Shown one piece after another: positions 43,360 through 52,068 of a stretch of DNA of 64,000 bases. The DNA comes from CAYYNP01 sp964472545 (lineage in GTDB: Bacteria > Planctomycetota > Planctomycetia > Pirellulales > Thermoguttaceae): the NCBI GenBank assembly GCA_964472545.1, contig CAYYNP010000016.1, positions 1-64,000 on the forward strand. The letters run 5' to 3'. Made by a program: the position numbers and the translations under genes. Numbering within the stretch: the first letter of the stretch is position 1; the number at the start of each line of letters is the position of its first letter. The notes under the pieces were generated by a model. The model had not been told where the DNA came from and did not search any database. It saw nothing but the letters and a program-made list of their open reading frames with translations.

Positions 43360-46047
43360 GTGAGCATCCGCAACCTCGACAAGATCTTCAATCCCCGGCG
43401 CGTAGCCGTGATCGGGGCCAGCGACGCACCAACCAGCGTGGGCTATACGGTCCTGAGAAACCTGGTGGGTTCCGGCTTTCCCGGCGTCGTCTATCCGGTC
43501 AATCCGAAACGCGAGTCGGTCCAGGGAATCCACGCCTATCAAGACATCCCCAGCCTGCCGAACCCCCCCGATCTGGCCGTCATCTGCACGCCGGCTCAGA
43601 CGGTCCCGGGCATCGTGCGGGCATGTGGCGAGATCGGCACCCGCGGCATCGTGGTTATCTCGGCCGGGTTTCGAGAGATTGGCGCTGAAGGTCGGGAACT
43701 CGAGCGGCAGGTGCTCGATGAGAAAAAGAACTTCGAGGGCATGCGGATCCTAGGCCCCAACTGTCTGGGCATCATCGTGCCGGGAATCAGCCTCAACGCC
43801 AGCTTCGCCACGGCCACGCCCGAACCGGGACACATCGGCTTCATCTCCCAGTCGGGGGCGCTCTGCACGTCGGTGTTGGACTGGGCCATCGACGAGGGCA
43901 TCGGTTTCTCGTACTTCGTTTCGGTGGGCAACATGCTCGACGTGAGCATGGGCGATCTGATCGACTACTTCGGCTCGGCCACAGAAACGCAATCGATCAT
44001 CCTCTACATCGAGTCGATCAGCGAATCGCGCGAGTTCATGTCGGCGGCCCGGGCGTTTGCGCGGACCAAGCCGATCGTGGCCTACAAGGCGGGCCGGTTC
44101 ACCGAATCGGCCGCGGCGGCCGCTTCACACACCGGAGCCATGGCGGGCGTCGACGCGGTTTACGAGGCCGCCTTTCAACGGGCGGGCATCGAGCGGATCT
44201 TCCAGATCGAAGACATGTTCGACTGTGCCGAGTTGCTCGCCAGGCAGAAGCCGCCTAAGGGCGACCGTTTGGCCATCGTCACCAACGCCGGTGGTCCGGG
44301 CGTGATGACTACCGACGCCCTGATTGCCAATGACGGAAAGCTGGCCGTGCTCAGCGACGACACGATCAAGCAACTCAACAAAGCCCTGCCGCCGTTCTGG
44401 TCGCACGGCAACCCGGTCGACGTACTCGGCGACGCCCCGCCGAAGCGTTTCGCCGAGCCGCTGAAGATCGTGTTGAAGGACAAGAACGTCGACGCCGTGT
44501 TGGTGATTCTCACGCCGCAAGCGATGACCGATCCGACCGCCACGGCCAAGGCGGTCGCCCAGGTCGCTGCCAAGTCGCGCAAACCGATTCTCACGGCCTG
44601 GATGGGTGGACACGTAGTCAGCCGCGGGATGCAGGTGCTCGGCGAAGCGGGCATCCCGACCTACAACACGCCGTCGAAGGCGGTCCGGGCGTTCATGCAT
44701 CTGGTCTCCTATGCCCGGAACCTGGAGGTGCTGCACATCACGCCCCGCAACATCCCGCTGGGATTCACCATGGATCGCCAGCGGATGCGGGGGCTACTGG
44801 ACACGATTTTGACCGAAGGTAACGACGTGCTTTCGGAAAACGTCACCAAGGCCTTCCTGGAGGCCTACGAGATTCCGGTCACCAAGCCGCGGGCCGCGCG
44901 CACGGCCGACGAGGCGGTGGAGGTGGCCCGGCGGATCGGCTACCCCGTGGTTATGAAGATCCACTCGCCGCAGATCACTCACAAGACCGACGTCGACGGT
45001 GTGGAGTTGGACCTGGCCAACGACGAGGCGGTTCACAAGACGTTCGAGAAGATGGTCAGCCGGGCCACGGAAATCAAGCCGGATGCCGAGATCCTTGGCG
45101 TGACCGTGCAGAAGATGGTCTCGCTGCCGAACAGCTTCGAGTTGATTCTGGGCACGAAGAAGGACCCCGTCTTCGGCAGCGTGATCCTGGTGGGGATGGG
45201 CGGGACGGCGGCCGAACTGTTTCAGGATCGTGCGCTGGGACTGCCGCCGCTAAACGAATCGCTTACCCGGAAGATGCTCGAATCGCTCAAGTCTTGGCCC
45301 CTGCTGCAAGGCTATCGCGGCAAGCCGGGAGTGAACATCGACCGGCTGATCGAGATGATCATGCGGTTTTCCTATTTGGTGGCGGACTATCCCGAGATCA
45401 AGGAACTCGACATCAACCCGCTGCTGATCACGCCCCACGACGCCATCGCCTTGGACGCCCGGCTGGTCGTCGACCGCGATCTGGTCAGCCACGGGGTCCG
45501 CCCGTATGCCCATCTGGCGATTCGACCCTATCCGGAGGAATTCGTCGCGGAGCGGAAGATGAAGGACGACATGCCCGTGATCCTGCGTCCGATCAAGCCG
45601 GAAGACGAACCGCTGTGGCACGATCTGGTCGCCAACTGCTCGACCGAGACGATCCGTTTCCGCTTTCAGTACCTGTTCAAGCAAACCACGCACGAGATGG
45701 CCACGCGCTACTGCTTCATCGACTACGATCGCGAAATGGCGATCGTTGCCGAAGTGGAGGAGGAAGGCCAGCGGAAGCTGATCGGCGTCGGCCGGCTGGT
45801 GGCCGACATGGAGCACGACGCGGCCGAATACGCGGTGATCGTCGCCGATCAGTCGCAAGGCCGCGGACTGGGCGGCGTGTTGACCGACTACAGCCTGGAG
45901 ATCGCCAAGAAGTGGCACGTTAAGCGGATCGTGGCCGAGACCGGTAGCGACAACGCCCGCGCGCTGGCCCTCTTCCGCAATCGCGGCTTCGAGTTGGACG
46001 CACAGCAAGAAGAAGGCGTGGTGCTGGCCTCCAAGGTGTTGGAGTGA
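43360..46047 (+). CDS. NDP-forming acyl-CoA synthetase fused to a GNAT domain (Pat-like)
   Basis: The GTG start has AGGAG 7 bases upstream. The order is a CoA-binding domain (about 1-130, VAVIGASDAPTSVGYTVLRNL), ligase domains (about 145-480), an ATP-grasp domain (about 495-715, GYPVVMKIHSPQITHKTDVDGV) and a C-terminal GNAT domain (about 725-895, QSQGRGLGGVLTDYSLEI). Pat/YfiQ proteins of this plan acetylate acetyl-CoA synthetase and are reported to have lost the catalytic His of the ligase half. Here His 257 is kept in AASHTGAMAG, so the ligase half may be active. At 895 residues the length is close to E. coli PatZ. Confidence 0.85.
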   Translation: MSIRNLDKIFNPRRVAVIGASDAPTSVGYTVLRNLVGSGFPGVVYPVNPKRESVQGIHAYQDIPSLPNPPDLAVICTPAQTVPGIVRACGEIGTRGIVVISAGFREIGAEGRELERQVLDEKKNFEGMRILGPNCLGIIVPGISLNASFATATPEPGHIGFISQSGALCTSVLDWAIDEGIGFSYFVSVGNMLDVSMGDLIDYFGSATETQSIILYIESISESREFMSAARAFARTKPIVAYKAGRFTESAAAAASHTGAMAGVDAVYEAAFQRAGIERIFQIEDMFDCAELLARQKPPKGDRLAIVTNAGGPGVMTTDALIANDGKLAVLSDDTIKQLNKALPPFWSHGNPVDVLGDAPPKRFAEPLKIVLKDKNVDAVLVILTPQAMTDPTATAKAVAQVAAKSRKPILTAWMGGHVVSRGMQVLGEAGIPTYNTPSKAVRAFMHLVSYARNLEVLHITPRNIPLGFTMDRQRMRGLLDTILTEGNDVLSENVTKAFLEAYEIPVTKPRAARTADEAVEVARRIGYPVVMKIHSPQITHKTDVDGVELDLANDEAVHKTFEKMVSRATEIKPDAEILGVTVQKMVSLPNSFELILGTKKDPVFGSVILVGMGGTAAELFQDRALGLPPLNESLTRKMLESLKSWPLLQGYRGKPGVNIDRLIEMIMRFSYLVADYPEIKELDINPLLITPHDAIALDARLVVDRDLVSHGVRPYAHLAIRPYPEEFVAERKMKDDMPVILRPIKPEDEPLWHDLVANCSTETIRFRFQYLFKQTTHEMATRYCFIDYDREMAIVAEVEEEGQRKLIGVGRLVADMEHDAAEYAVIVADQSQGRGLGGVLTDYSLEIAKKWHVKRIVAETGSDNARALALFRNRGFELDAQQEEGVVLASKVLE

Positions 46048-46149
46048 TTCGCGGGGGTAAGATCTGACGCGGCGGTCGGCGCGATGCAACCGCCTCATCC
46101 GGCCGGGCAAATCGGCCCATCCGACCGTGCGGGCATTCGCCGTTTCCGC

Positions 46150-46572
46150 TTAGAAAAAATCGCCGTGGAAGAACACCAGCACGGCTGCAACGGCGCGTTT
46201 GCTGCCGTGGCTGCCGCAGCAGTTCGAGGCGGAGCCCCACGAGGAGCCTCCCTTGCGGATGGTTCCACCCGACTCGACTTTTCCGATCGAACTTCCCGAC
46301 TTGCGTAACGTGCCGTTGACCTCGATCTTGCCGACCGAGCTACCGCCCTTACGGATGGTGCCGTCGGACTCCACCTTGCCGACCGCACTGCCCGACTTGC
46401 GGACGGTGCCGTCGGTCTCGAACTTGCCGACCGAACTGCCGCCAATGCGGATCGTGCCGTCGTCGTCAATCGTGGCCCAACTGGAACCACCTTGGCGGAT
46501 CTCGATGTCGGCGCGTGCCGCCGCCGCGTGTACCAGCAACAGAACGGCCGCCGTGTGAATGAGCAACTTCAT
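46150..46572 (-). CDS. Secreted 16-residue-repeat (solenoid-like) protein
   Basis: The start is ATG 46572 (MKLLIHTAAVLLLVHAAAARAD), with AAGGGG upstream and a clear signal peptide; the frame to 46734 is not used. Residues 38-117 are five tandem 16-residue repeats of the form xGTIRxGGSSVGKxEx, suggesting a beta-solenoid. The C-terminus is a Cys pair (NCCGSHG) and a short hydrophobic end (AVAAVLVFFHGDFF). The function is unknown; a surface or periplasmic scaffold is likely. Confidence 0.75.
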   Translation of the reverse strand: MKLLIHTAAVLLLVHAAAARADIEIRQGGSSWATIDDDGTIRIGGSSVGKFETDGTVRKSGSAVGKVESDGTIRKGGSSVGKIEVNGTLRKSGSSIGKVESGGTIRKGGSSWGSASNCCGSHGSKRAVAAVLVFFHGDFF

Positions 46573-47062
46573 GCGGTGATCCCCTTCCTGGTCCGGTGAG
46601 AAATTGGGCGACGGTCGAGCCCGCCGCTGTTGCTTTGAGAGAATTGCCAATCGGCGAGCCATTCTCCGGCCGCCCTCAGGGCTGCCAACGAAGCATAGCA
46701 TGCGACCGTTGAGGCACGGCGGAGGAAACCCCACACCAGAACGACTTCGACCGCCACCGACCGGTGTCCATTAGACCTGCATATTGTACGAAACGGACCG
46801 ATCCGACACGGGCCGGCTGTTGGAGTGGGCTGAGAGTGGGGGTAAACGGGGCGAGGCTCGGAGGGCTTGTCGCCGGGCCATCTTCATCGTACCTTTGAAG
46901 ACATGCAAACGCTCTCCGGCAGTCTGATTGGCGAGATCGGCCGGCAGAAAGTGCCAAACTTGCGATGCAGCAGCCGATTCCCGGGACCTGCGCCGGTCGC
47001 CCCCTCCGAACACGCCTCCGCCAAACGACAGATGTCGTTGAATTGCCGGCGTCGGCAGTGTG
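46573..47062. other. Intergenic region without supported gene
   Basis: This 490-base stretch has only short, biased frames on both strands and no strong hairpin. I see nothing I can name in it. Confidence 0.4.
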
Positions 47063-47845
47063 TCACCGACGCGGTTCGGCGGTTTGCAGGATTCCACTCA
47101 ACAACTCCTCCAGGCGGGCTACAGCCTCACCCATCTCCGTGAGATAGCGGTCTATCAAACGCACTGTCGCCGCCTCGCGAAGCGTGCCCGTTTCCTTCGA
47201 TCTCGTCGAATTGACAACGTTCACCAGCGCATCGCGGTGACCCTTCAATTCAGCTATCGTCTCCAGTACGTCCTTCAGTTGCCTCTTGGCCAAACCTCGG
47301 CCGAAATGATGAGATGGCAACTGGGCAGTCGCCTGCGGCTCGCTCAGCGCGTTGTTGGTCCCACGCCGATCCGGACGAGTGATGCCATCGCGTCGACGTG
47401 CTATTCGCATCAGCGAGGCAGATGAGATCTCGGTGCCGATATGATTGGCTTGCTCGACATACTCCTCGAAATCCTCATCTGGCACGGAAGCCTCACGTTG
47501 CCAGCGTTTGGATTGATTCTGCGTGATGCCGAGGTCGTGCAGCTTCAAACGGTCACGATGAACGTTTGATTTTCGGTCGCCACCGCGGAGCTTAAGCGAG
47601 GCCAGCAGTTCGCCAGCCTTTCGTTCCGCCCGCAGTTTCAACTCGGCAGCCCGATTCTGCACTTGGATCCCCAGACGGGCATTCCTTGCATAGGCCCGCA
47701 CGGCTTCCGCTTTGTTTCGAAGGGACTTGATTTCCTCGAATGACTCCGCTTCCGCCAGTCGACGGCAAATGTCCTGGAGAATCCGGTGTCTTGATTCAGG
47801 GCGCACCTGAAACGCATCGTCAGTCGGCTGTGTGTCGGACCTCAT
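47063..47845 (-). CDS. Phage/plasmid-type hypothetical protein (ParB-neighbour family)
   Basis: A basic 260-residue protein with a helical core, IKSLRNKAEAVRAYARNARLGIQVQNRAAELKLRAERKAGELL, then GITQNQSKRWQREASVPDEDFEEYV. This pattern is familiar from hypothetical proteins found next to phage or plasmid genes such as MT-A70-type methyltransferases. The central part looks like a DNA-binding helix-turn-helix. The function is unknown. It may mark a transferred segment together with the toxin operon to its right. Confidence 0.65.
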   Translation of the reverse strand: MRSDTQPTDDAFQVRPESRHRILQDICRRLAEAESFEEIKSLRNKAEAVRAYARNARLGIQVQNRAAELKLRAERKAGELLASLKLRGGDRKSNVHRDRLKLHDLGITQNQSKRWQREASVPDEDFEEYVEQANHIGTEISSASLMRIARRRDGITRPDRRGTNNALSEPQATAQLPSHHFGRGLAKRQLKDVLETIAELKGHRDALVNVVNSTRSKETGTLREAATVRLIDRYLTEMGEAVARLEELLSGILQTAEPRR

Positions 47846-48486
47846 TCGATAACACGCCTCACATCCGCAAGCTGGCTGAACGGTCCGTTTTGCCGGTTAT
47901 GCCGTTACCATAGGGCTCGTATCCTCTTCAGGCTCCAGGGGCACCCCAACGTAGTGATGCCACAGACTTGGGGCAAAGCCACGATGGCTTGGAGACACGC
48001 AATCCTGAACTCCGTCGAGGCGCTGGAGGCCTGACTTGAGGTGGCGGCGAGCTATTTCCCCAATAGTTGAATTGCGATTTCGGGCAAGAACCGGGCGCTC
48101 CTTCTCGCAGGAGGCGTAAGAAACAGCTCGGAAGACGGGGCCCCGCTGACTTGGGGCCACGGACCTTCCGCCCGTGCCCTCCCCGCCGCATTGACGAGGC
48201 ATCAGGAAACGTCAAGGGGCGTTTGACACGGCGCTAGGACTAGGCGCACGGGTCTCTAACTGCTAGGAGTCTCAAAGTTCCTCGCGTGGATGGGTTCCGG
48301 GCAGGTTGGGGTTTCGCAGGACGATCTGCTTGTGACTAACTTCGTATGCACGATATTCCCCGGAGACGATTGGGATTCCAGTGGTCTTTCTGGCCATCGG
48401 AACCGGGCACGTTCTTTCTCTATACACCGACGGGTGGGCGTCGACTGTTCTAGACCACGGACCAGCAATTGCGAAAGGCGAGTGCC
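47846..48486. other. Intergenic region before the toxin operon
   Basis: This 641-base stretch has no convincing gene. The minus strand carries a 101-codon open frame (47897-48202) that could be a fragment, but it has no ribosome site or recognisable motif. The region probably contains the promoter of the downstream operon; no clear consensus was identified. Confidence 0.35.
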
Positions 48487-51400
48487 ATGAGTACGAATGT
48501 CGCCAGTACGGTGAATGCAGTGCATGGGAAGGTGACTGTCGCGGGGAGAGGTGTTCGCGATCTTCTTGTGACCGTGTACGACGTTGATCCCGGCACCCAA
48601 CCCGAAGAGGACCTTGGCTCGAGCAACGTTGTCCCGGGTGCCAATACTTGGCAAGGATTCCAAGGAGACCGCCTCGGCTCGGCACTGACGGACCAGAACG
48701 GGACATTCGAATTGACCTATGAGGATCGAGACTTTCAGGTACGCAACAAGGAGGAGAAACGTCCGGATCTGATGCTCGTCGTTACGGCACCGGAAGAACC
48801 AGGGGTGACTCCGTGTCCGACGATCCTCCACGCTTCCTGGGGTATTCGCCAGAATGCTGGCCGAACCGAGAGCTACGCAATTCGGCTTTCGGCTGAGCAG
48901 TTGCAGAAGGTTGGCATCCCGATACCGTCGCCGCAAGTTCAGGAGCCGGAGGAACCGGAGACTGTCATTAACAGGGCCGCCGAGGCAGAGGAGCGGAGGG
49001 AAAAGATCGACAAGGGGCTTAGACAGCTTGCCACCAAACGTGTGGAACAGCAGCGGGCACGCGCCCTGGCCTTCAAGTGGAAGGTCGAGCAGCCTCTCCG
49101 GGCTGCCCTTTCCAAGACGCCCAAGGAGTTGGTCAAGCCGGAGCGCTTCGTCGGGCCGGACGACGGCGTGGAAGCGAAAATGGAGGAGGCGATTGTCGAT
49201 GGTATCAATACTGTCGTCAACAACGCAGACGGCAGTCACCGCGCCCCGATAACGGGGTATGCCTGGCTCACTGAAGAGCAAATGAAGGACCTGGAGTCCG
49301 AACACCCGGCGGACGAAAACGGGCGATTCGTAGATGTCCCGCTGGAGCTTGCGGAGAGAATCCTCTTCGGGGAGGAACGCAATGGGTCCGGACGGGCGTT
49401 CCTGTTGCGCGAGAACAAGCTCGATCAGTCCTGCCGGGAGAAGACGCCCGAGGAGATACACGCCGAAGAGTTGCTCGGCGAGGGCGAGGACGATGACAGC
49501 GAGGGCAATGTTCCCTCGCCGCCCGACAGCACAGAGGCAACCGGCAATGGGGTGGTTGTGGCCACGACCGAAGACGTGCCTCGATACGTCGCCCGGCTTA
49601 TGGAGACGATGACGGCACCTGAAGAACGGGTTTCCTATGGCGACACCAAGCCGCCGGAATCGGGAAACGCGGAAGAAGACGAAGAGAAGACTGCACAACA
49701 ACTCGTGCAAGGCAATATCAATGCGCTCGAACTGAAGGCCGGCCCCGCCGATTCCCCGGCGTTCCATGATTTCCACAATCTCCATATCGCCTTCGAACAC
49801 GTCTGGCAGGAGGCCATCGACGAAGGCGTTCTTGCCATCGCCGAGGATGCATATCGGGAGATTGTGGAATTGGGAGGAGATCCGGATTTCATCGCCGCTA
49901 CCAAGCCCGGTGCCGTGTTGCGAGAATTCAAGCTCGAGGCGGGGAGCGTTGCCAATGCGCACACGCCGAATCCGCTCACCGTGAACGACCTTGTCGAAGG
50001 AGTGCGCCCGATAGGAGGTGGTAAAGTCGAAGGCGACGACAAGGGAGGCGGGGCCACAACCGGTTCTTCCAACAGACGCTCGCGGCTGCCCAAGTTGATC
50101 CAGGAATTGGAGAAGCGCCTGAAGGAAGATTACGCCTTCACCGTCTACGCTGCCGACAAGAAAGACCGCAGCGTCAATTTCGGTCTCGTCATCACGTATC
50201 GACAGAAGTGGGAACCGGGGTCTTACCAGGCCGGCGAACTGGCGAAGACGATCACACTGGCACCCAAGGAGGTCCGCAAGTTCTCCAAGAAGACGGTGAC
50301 CAAGAGAAAACGGGCGGAGAAGGAGGTCGAGAAGAGCCTAAGCGTGCGAAAGGAAGAGATGAATACGACCTCCCGGGCCGAGGCGGAGATCGTCCGCAAG
50401 GCACTAGCCAAGACTAACTTCAACCTGTCGACGGACGGGACCTACAATTTGGGCATTTCCAAGGGAAAGTCGAAGACCGGGTTCACCAAAGATGCCGAGA
50501 CAGAATCCGCGGAAACCAAGAAGAGCTTCCGTGAAGCCGTCATCAAGGCAGCCCATGAGTACCGCCAGGAGCGGACCGTGGAAATCAATACCGAAGAGTC
50601 GGTGGAGTACGAAAGCACGGAATCCGGCGAGATCTGCAACCCCAACGACGAGCTTTGCGTGACCTTCCTCTTCTACGAACTCCAACGCACCTATACGGTC
50701 TCGGAAGAGATCCATCGCCTTATGCCAGTCGTGCTGGTTGCCCAGGAAGTGCCCAATCCGGCGGATATTGATGAGGACTGGCTGATCACTCACGATTGGA
50801 TACTCCGTCGCGCCATCCTGGACGATAGTTTCTTGCCGGCGCTGGCCTACCTTTCATCGAACATTGTAGGCGATGAATATGCCCTAAAGGAACTTCTTAA
50901 GAACGTCGACCAGCAGCGCCGAATCGTCGACGACTTAAACCAGGAACTCGTTGCGCTGCGCGAGCAGGTCGGAGACCGTTACGCTGCCCTTGAACGGTCA
51001 ATTCGACGCAGAGTTGACGTAGTTGCGGGAGAAGACGCCGAGGGAATCGGAGAGAAGGCATGGGAGTGGTTGGCCGGCAGCGGCAGCGGCGAATCCGAGG
51101 AGGCCGCACAAATGCGCGAGGACGCGGCCAAGGACGCCCACGAGCGGGCCGTCGAGGAAGAGAAGGCGCTGTGGATGCGGCTGCAACGCGAAGTTACCGC
51201 CCTGAACGCGATCACCGAAAAATACGCCAAGCAATACAGCGACCACCTCAACCGGAAGGTCCAGGTGGCCCGGCTGAAGGTGCACGTCAAGCAGAACATC
51301 CTCTACTACATGCAGGCGATATGGCTGCACGAGCCACCGGACCAGCGCTTCTTCCGCCTCCACCAGGTGAAGGTGCCCGTGCTGGAAGGGAAGAAGACCT

Positions 51401-52068
51401 ACGATTTCTTCACCGATCGGGAGTTCCCGCCGGGGTTGGTCGTCGGCCGCCACGACCTACCTGTAGGAGTCGAGGTCAAGCCTGCGGTCAACCCGTTCAT
51501 CAAGTACAAAACGCTGGTGGAAGTGGCCGACCTGGACGATCTGCAGGGCTTCAAGGGCAACTACATGATCTTTCCGTTGAAAGAGTCGAACGTCCTGACC
51601 GACGTGATGATGGTGCCCTACGTCGACGCCGCCTTCAGGGTCCACGACCCGGATGACAGCGGCAACATGACCTTGCAGAAGTTCGCCGAGAACGTCGCCG
51701 ACCTCCATGAGGAGTTGACGACTGAAGAGTTCGAGCAGATGAAGCCGGATCTCAAGGAACAACTCAAGCGGCTGCTCATCTCGCCGCTGCGATCCGGAGA
51801 GAAGGTGATCGTGCCCACCGAGTCACTCTTCATCGAGCAGATGCCCGGGTCGCACTCACTACTCGAAAAGTTCAAACTGATGCATCGGGCGATCGATGTG
51901 AAGAAGGTCCAGACCGAGGTCCGCGAGGCGGAGTTGGAGAACGTCCGCGCCGCTGCCCGACTTCTTGGTTCGGACGCCGATACTTCGCTCCTGGAGGACC
52001 CGGACGTCGAGAGGAAGATCATTATCGAAGGTCATCCCGACAGCGTAGTCATCAACGAAAACGAATAG
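48487..52068 (+). CDS. Large hypothetical protein, first gene of the toxin operon
   Basis: Not recognised. The 1193-residue protein starts at ATG 48487 with AAGG(C)GAG upstream (the frame extends 6 codons further). The N-terminus (about 8-120) is a beta-sandwich-like, carboxypeptidase-regulatory-type domain (VHGKVTVAGRGVRDLLVTVYD ... LTDQNGTFELTY). An acidic linker (about 310-420) and a basic coiled region (about 580-660, FSKKTVTKRKRAEKEVEKSLSVRKEE) follow, then a folded part with WLITHDWILRRAILDDSF and a long coiled coil (about 810-930). The TAG stop shares its G with the GTG of the toxin gene, so translation is coupled. It may carry, bind or deliver the toxin. Confidence 0.75.
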   Translation: MSTNVASTVNAVHGKVTVAGRGVRDLLVTVYDVDPGTQPEEDLGSSNVVPGANTWQGFQGDRLGSALTDQNGTFELTYEDRDFQVRNKEEKRPDLMLVVTAPEEPGVTPCPTILHASWGIRQNAGRTESYAIRLSAEQLQKVGIPIPSPQVQEPEEPETVINRAAEAEERREKIDKGLRQLATKRVEQQRARALAFKWKVEQPLRAALSKTPKELVKPERFVGPDDGVEAKMEEAIVDGINTVVNNADGSHRAPITGYAWLTEEQMKDLESEHPADENGRFVDVPLELAERILFGEERNGSGRAFLLRENKLDQSCREKTPEEIHAEELLGEGEDDDSEGNVPSPPDSTEATGNGVVVATTEDVPRYVARLMETMTAPEERVSYGDTKPPESGNAEEDEEKTAQQLVQGNINALELKAGPADSPAFHDFHNLHIAFEHVWQEAIDEGVLAIAEDAYREIVELGGDPDFIAATKPGAVLREFKLEAGSVANAHTPNPLTVNDLVEGVRPIGGGKVEGDDKGGGATTGSSNRRSRLPKLIQELEKRLKEDYAFTVYAADKKDRSVNFGLVITYRQKWEPGSYQAGELAKTITLAPKEVRKFSKKTVTKRKRAEKEVEKSLSVRKEEMNTTSRAEAEIVRKALAKTNFNLSTDGTYNLGISKGKSKTGFTKDAETESAETKKSFREAVIKAAHEYRQERTVEINTEESVEYESTESGEICNPNDELCVTFLFYELQRTYTVSEEIHRLMPVVLVAQEVPNPADIDEDWLITHDWILRRAILDDSFLPALAYLSSNIVGDEYALKELLKNVDQQRRIVDDLNQELVALREQVGDRYAALERSIRRRVDVVAGEDAEGIGEKAWEWLAGSGSGESEEAAQMREDAAKDAHERAVEEEKALWMRLQREVTALNAITEKYAKQYSDHLNRKVQVARLKVHVKQNILYYMQAIWLHEPPDQRFFRLHQVKVPVLEGKKTYDFFTDREFPPGLVVGRHDLPVGVEVKPAVNPFIKYKTLVEVADLDDLQGFKGNYMIFPLKESNVLTDVMMVPYVDAAFRVHDPDDSGNMTLQKFAENVADLHEELTTEEFEQMKPDLKEQLKRLLISPLRSGEKVIVPTESLFIEQMPGSHSLLEKFKLMHRAIDVKKVQTEVREAELENVRAAARLLGSDADTSLLEDPDVERKIIIEGHPDSVVINENE

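Noticed and set aside
47897..48202. Minus-strand 101-codon frame in the 641-base gap
   Set aside because: Some stretches look protein-like, but there is no ribosome site, no recognisable motif and no conserved neighbour; it could at most be a fragment.
48256..49962. 568-codon antisense frame over the toxin-operon first gene
   Set aside because: Codon pattern and lack of motif mark it as shadow; the plus-strand gene has a ribosome site and coupling.
51640..51700. EF-hand-like DPDDSGNMTLQKF in the 1193-residue protein
   Set aside because: Position 12 is Lys instead of Glu/Asp and there is no second hand, so calcium binding is not supported.
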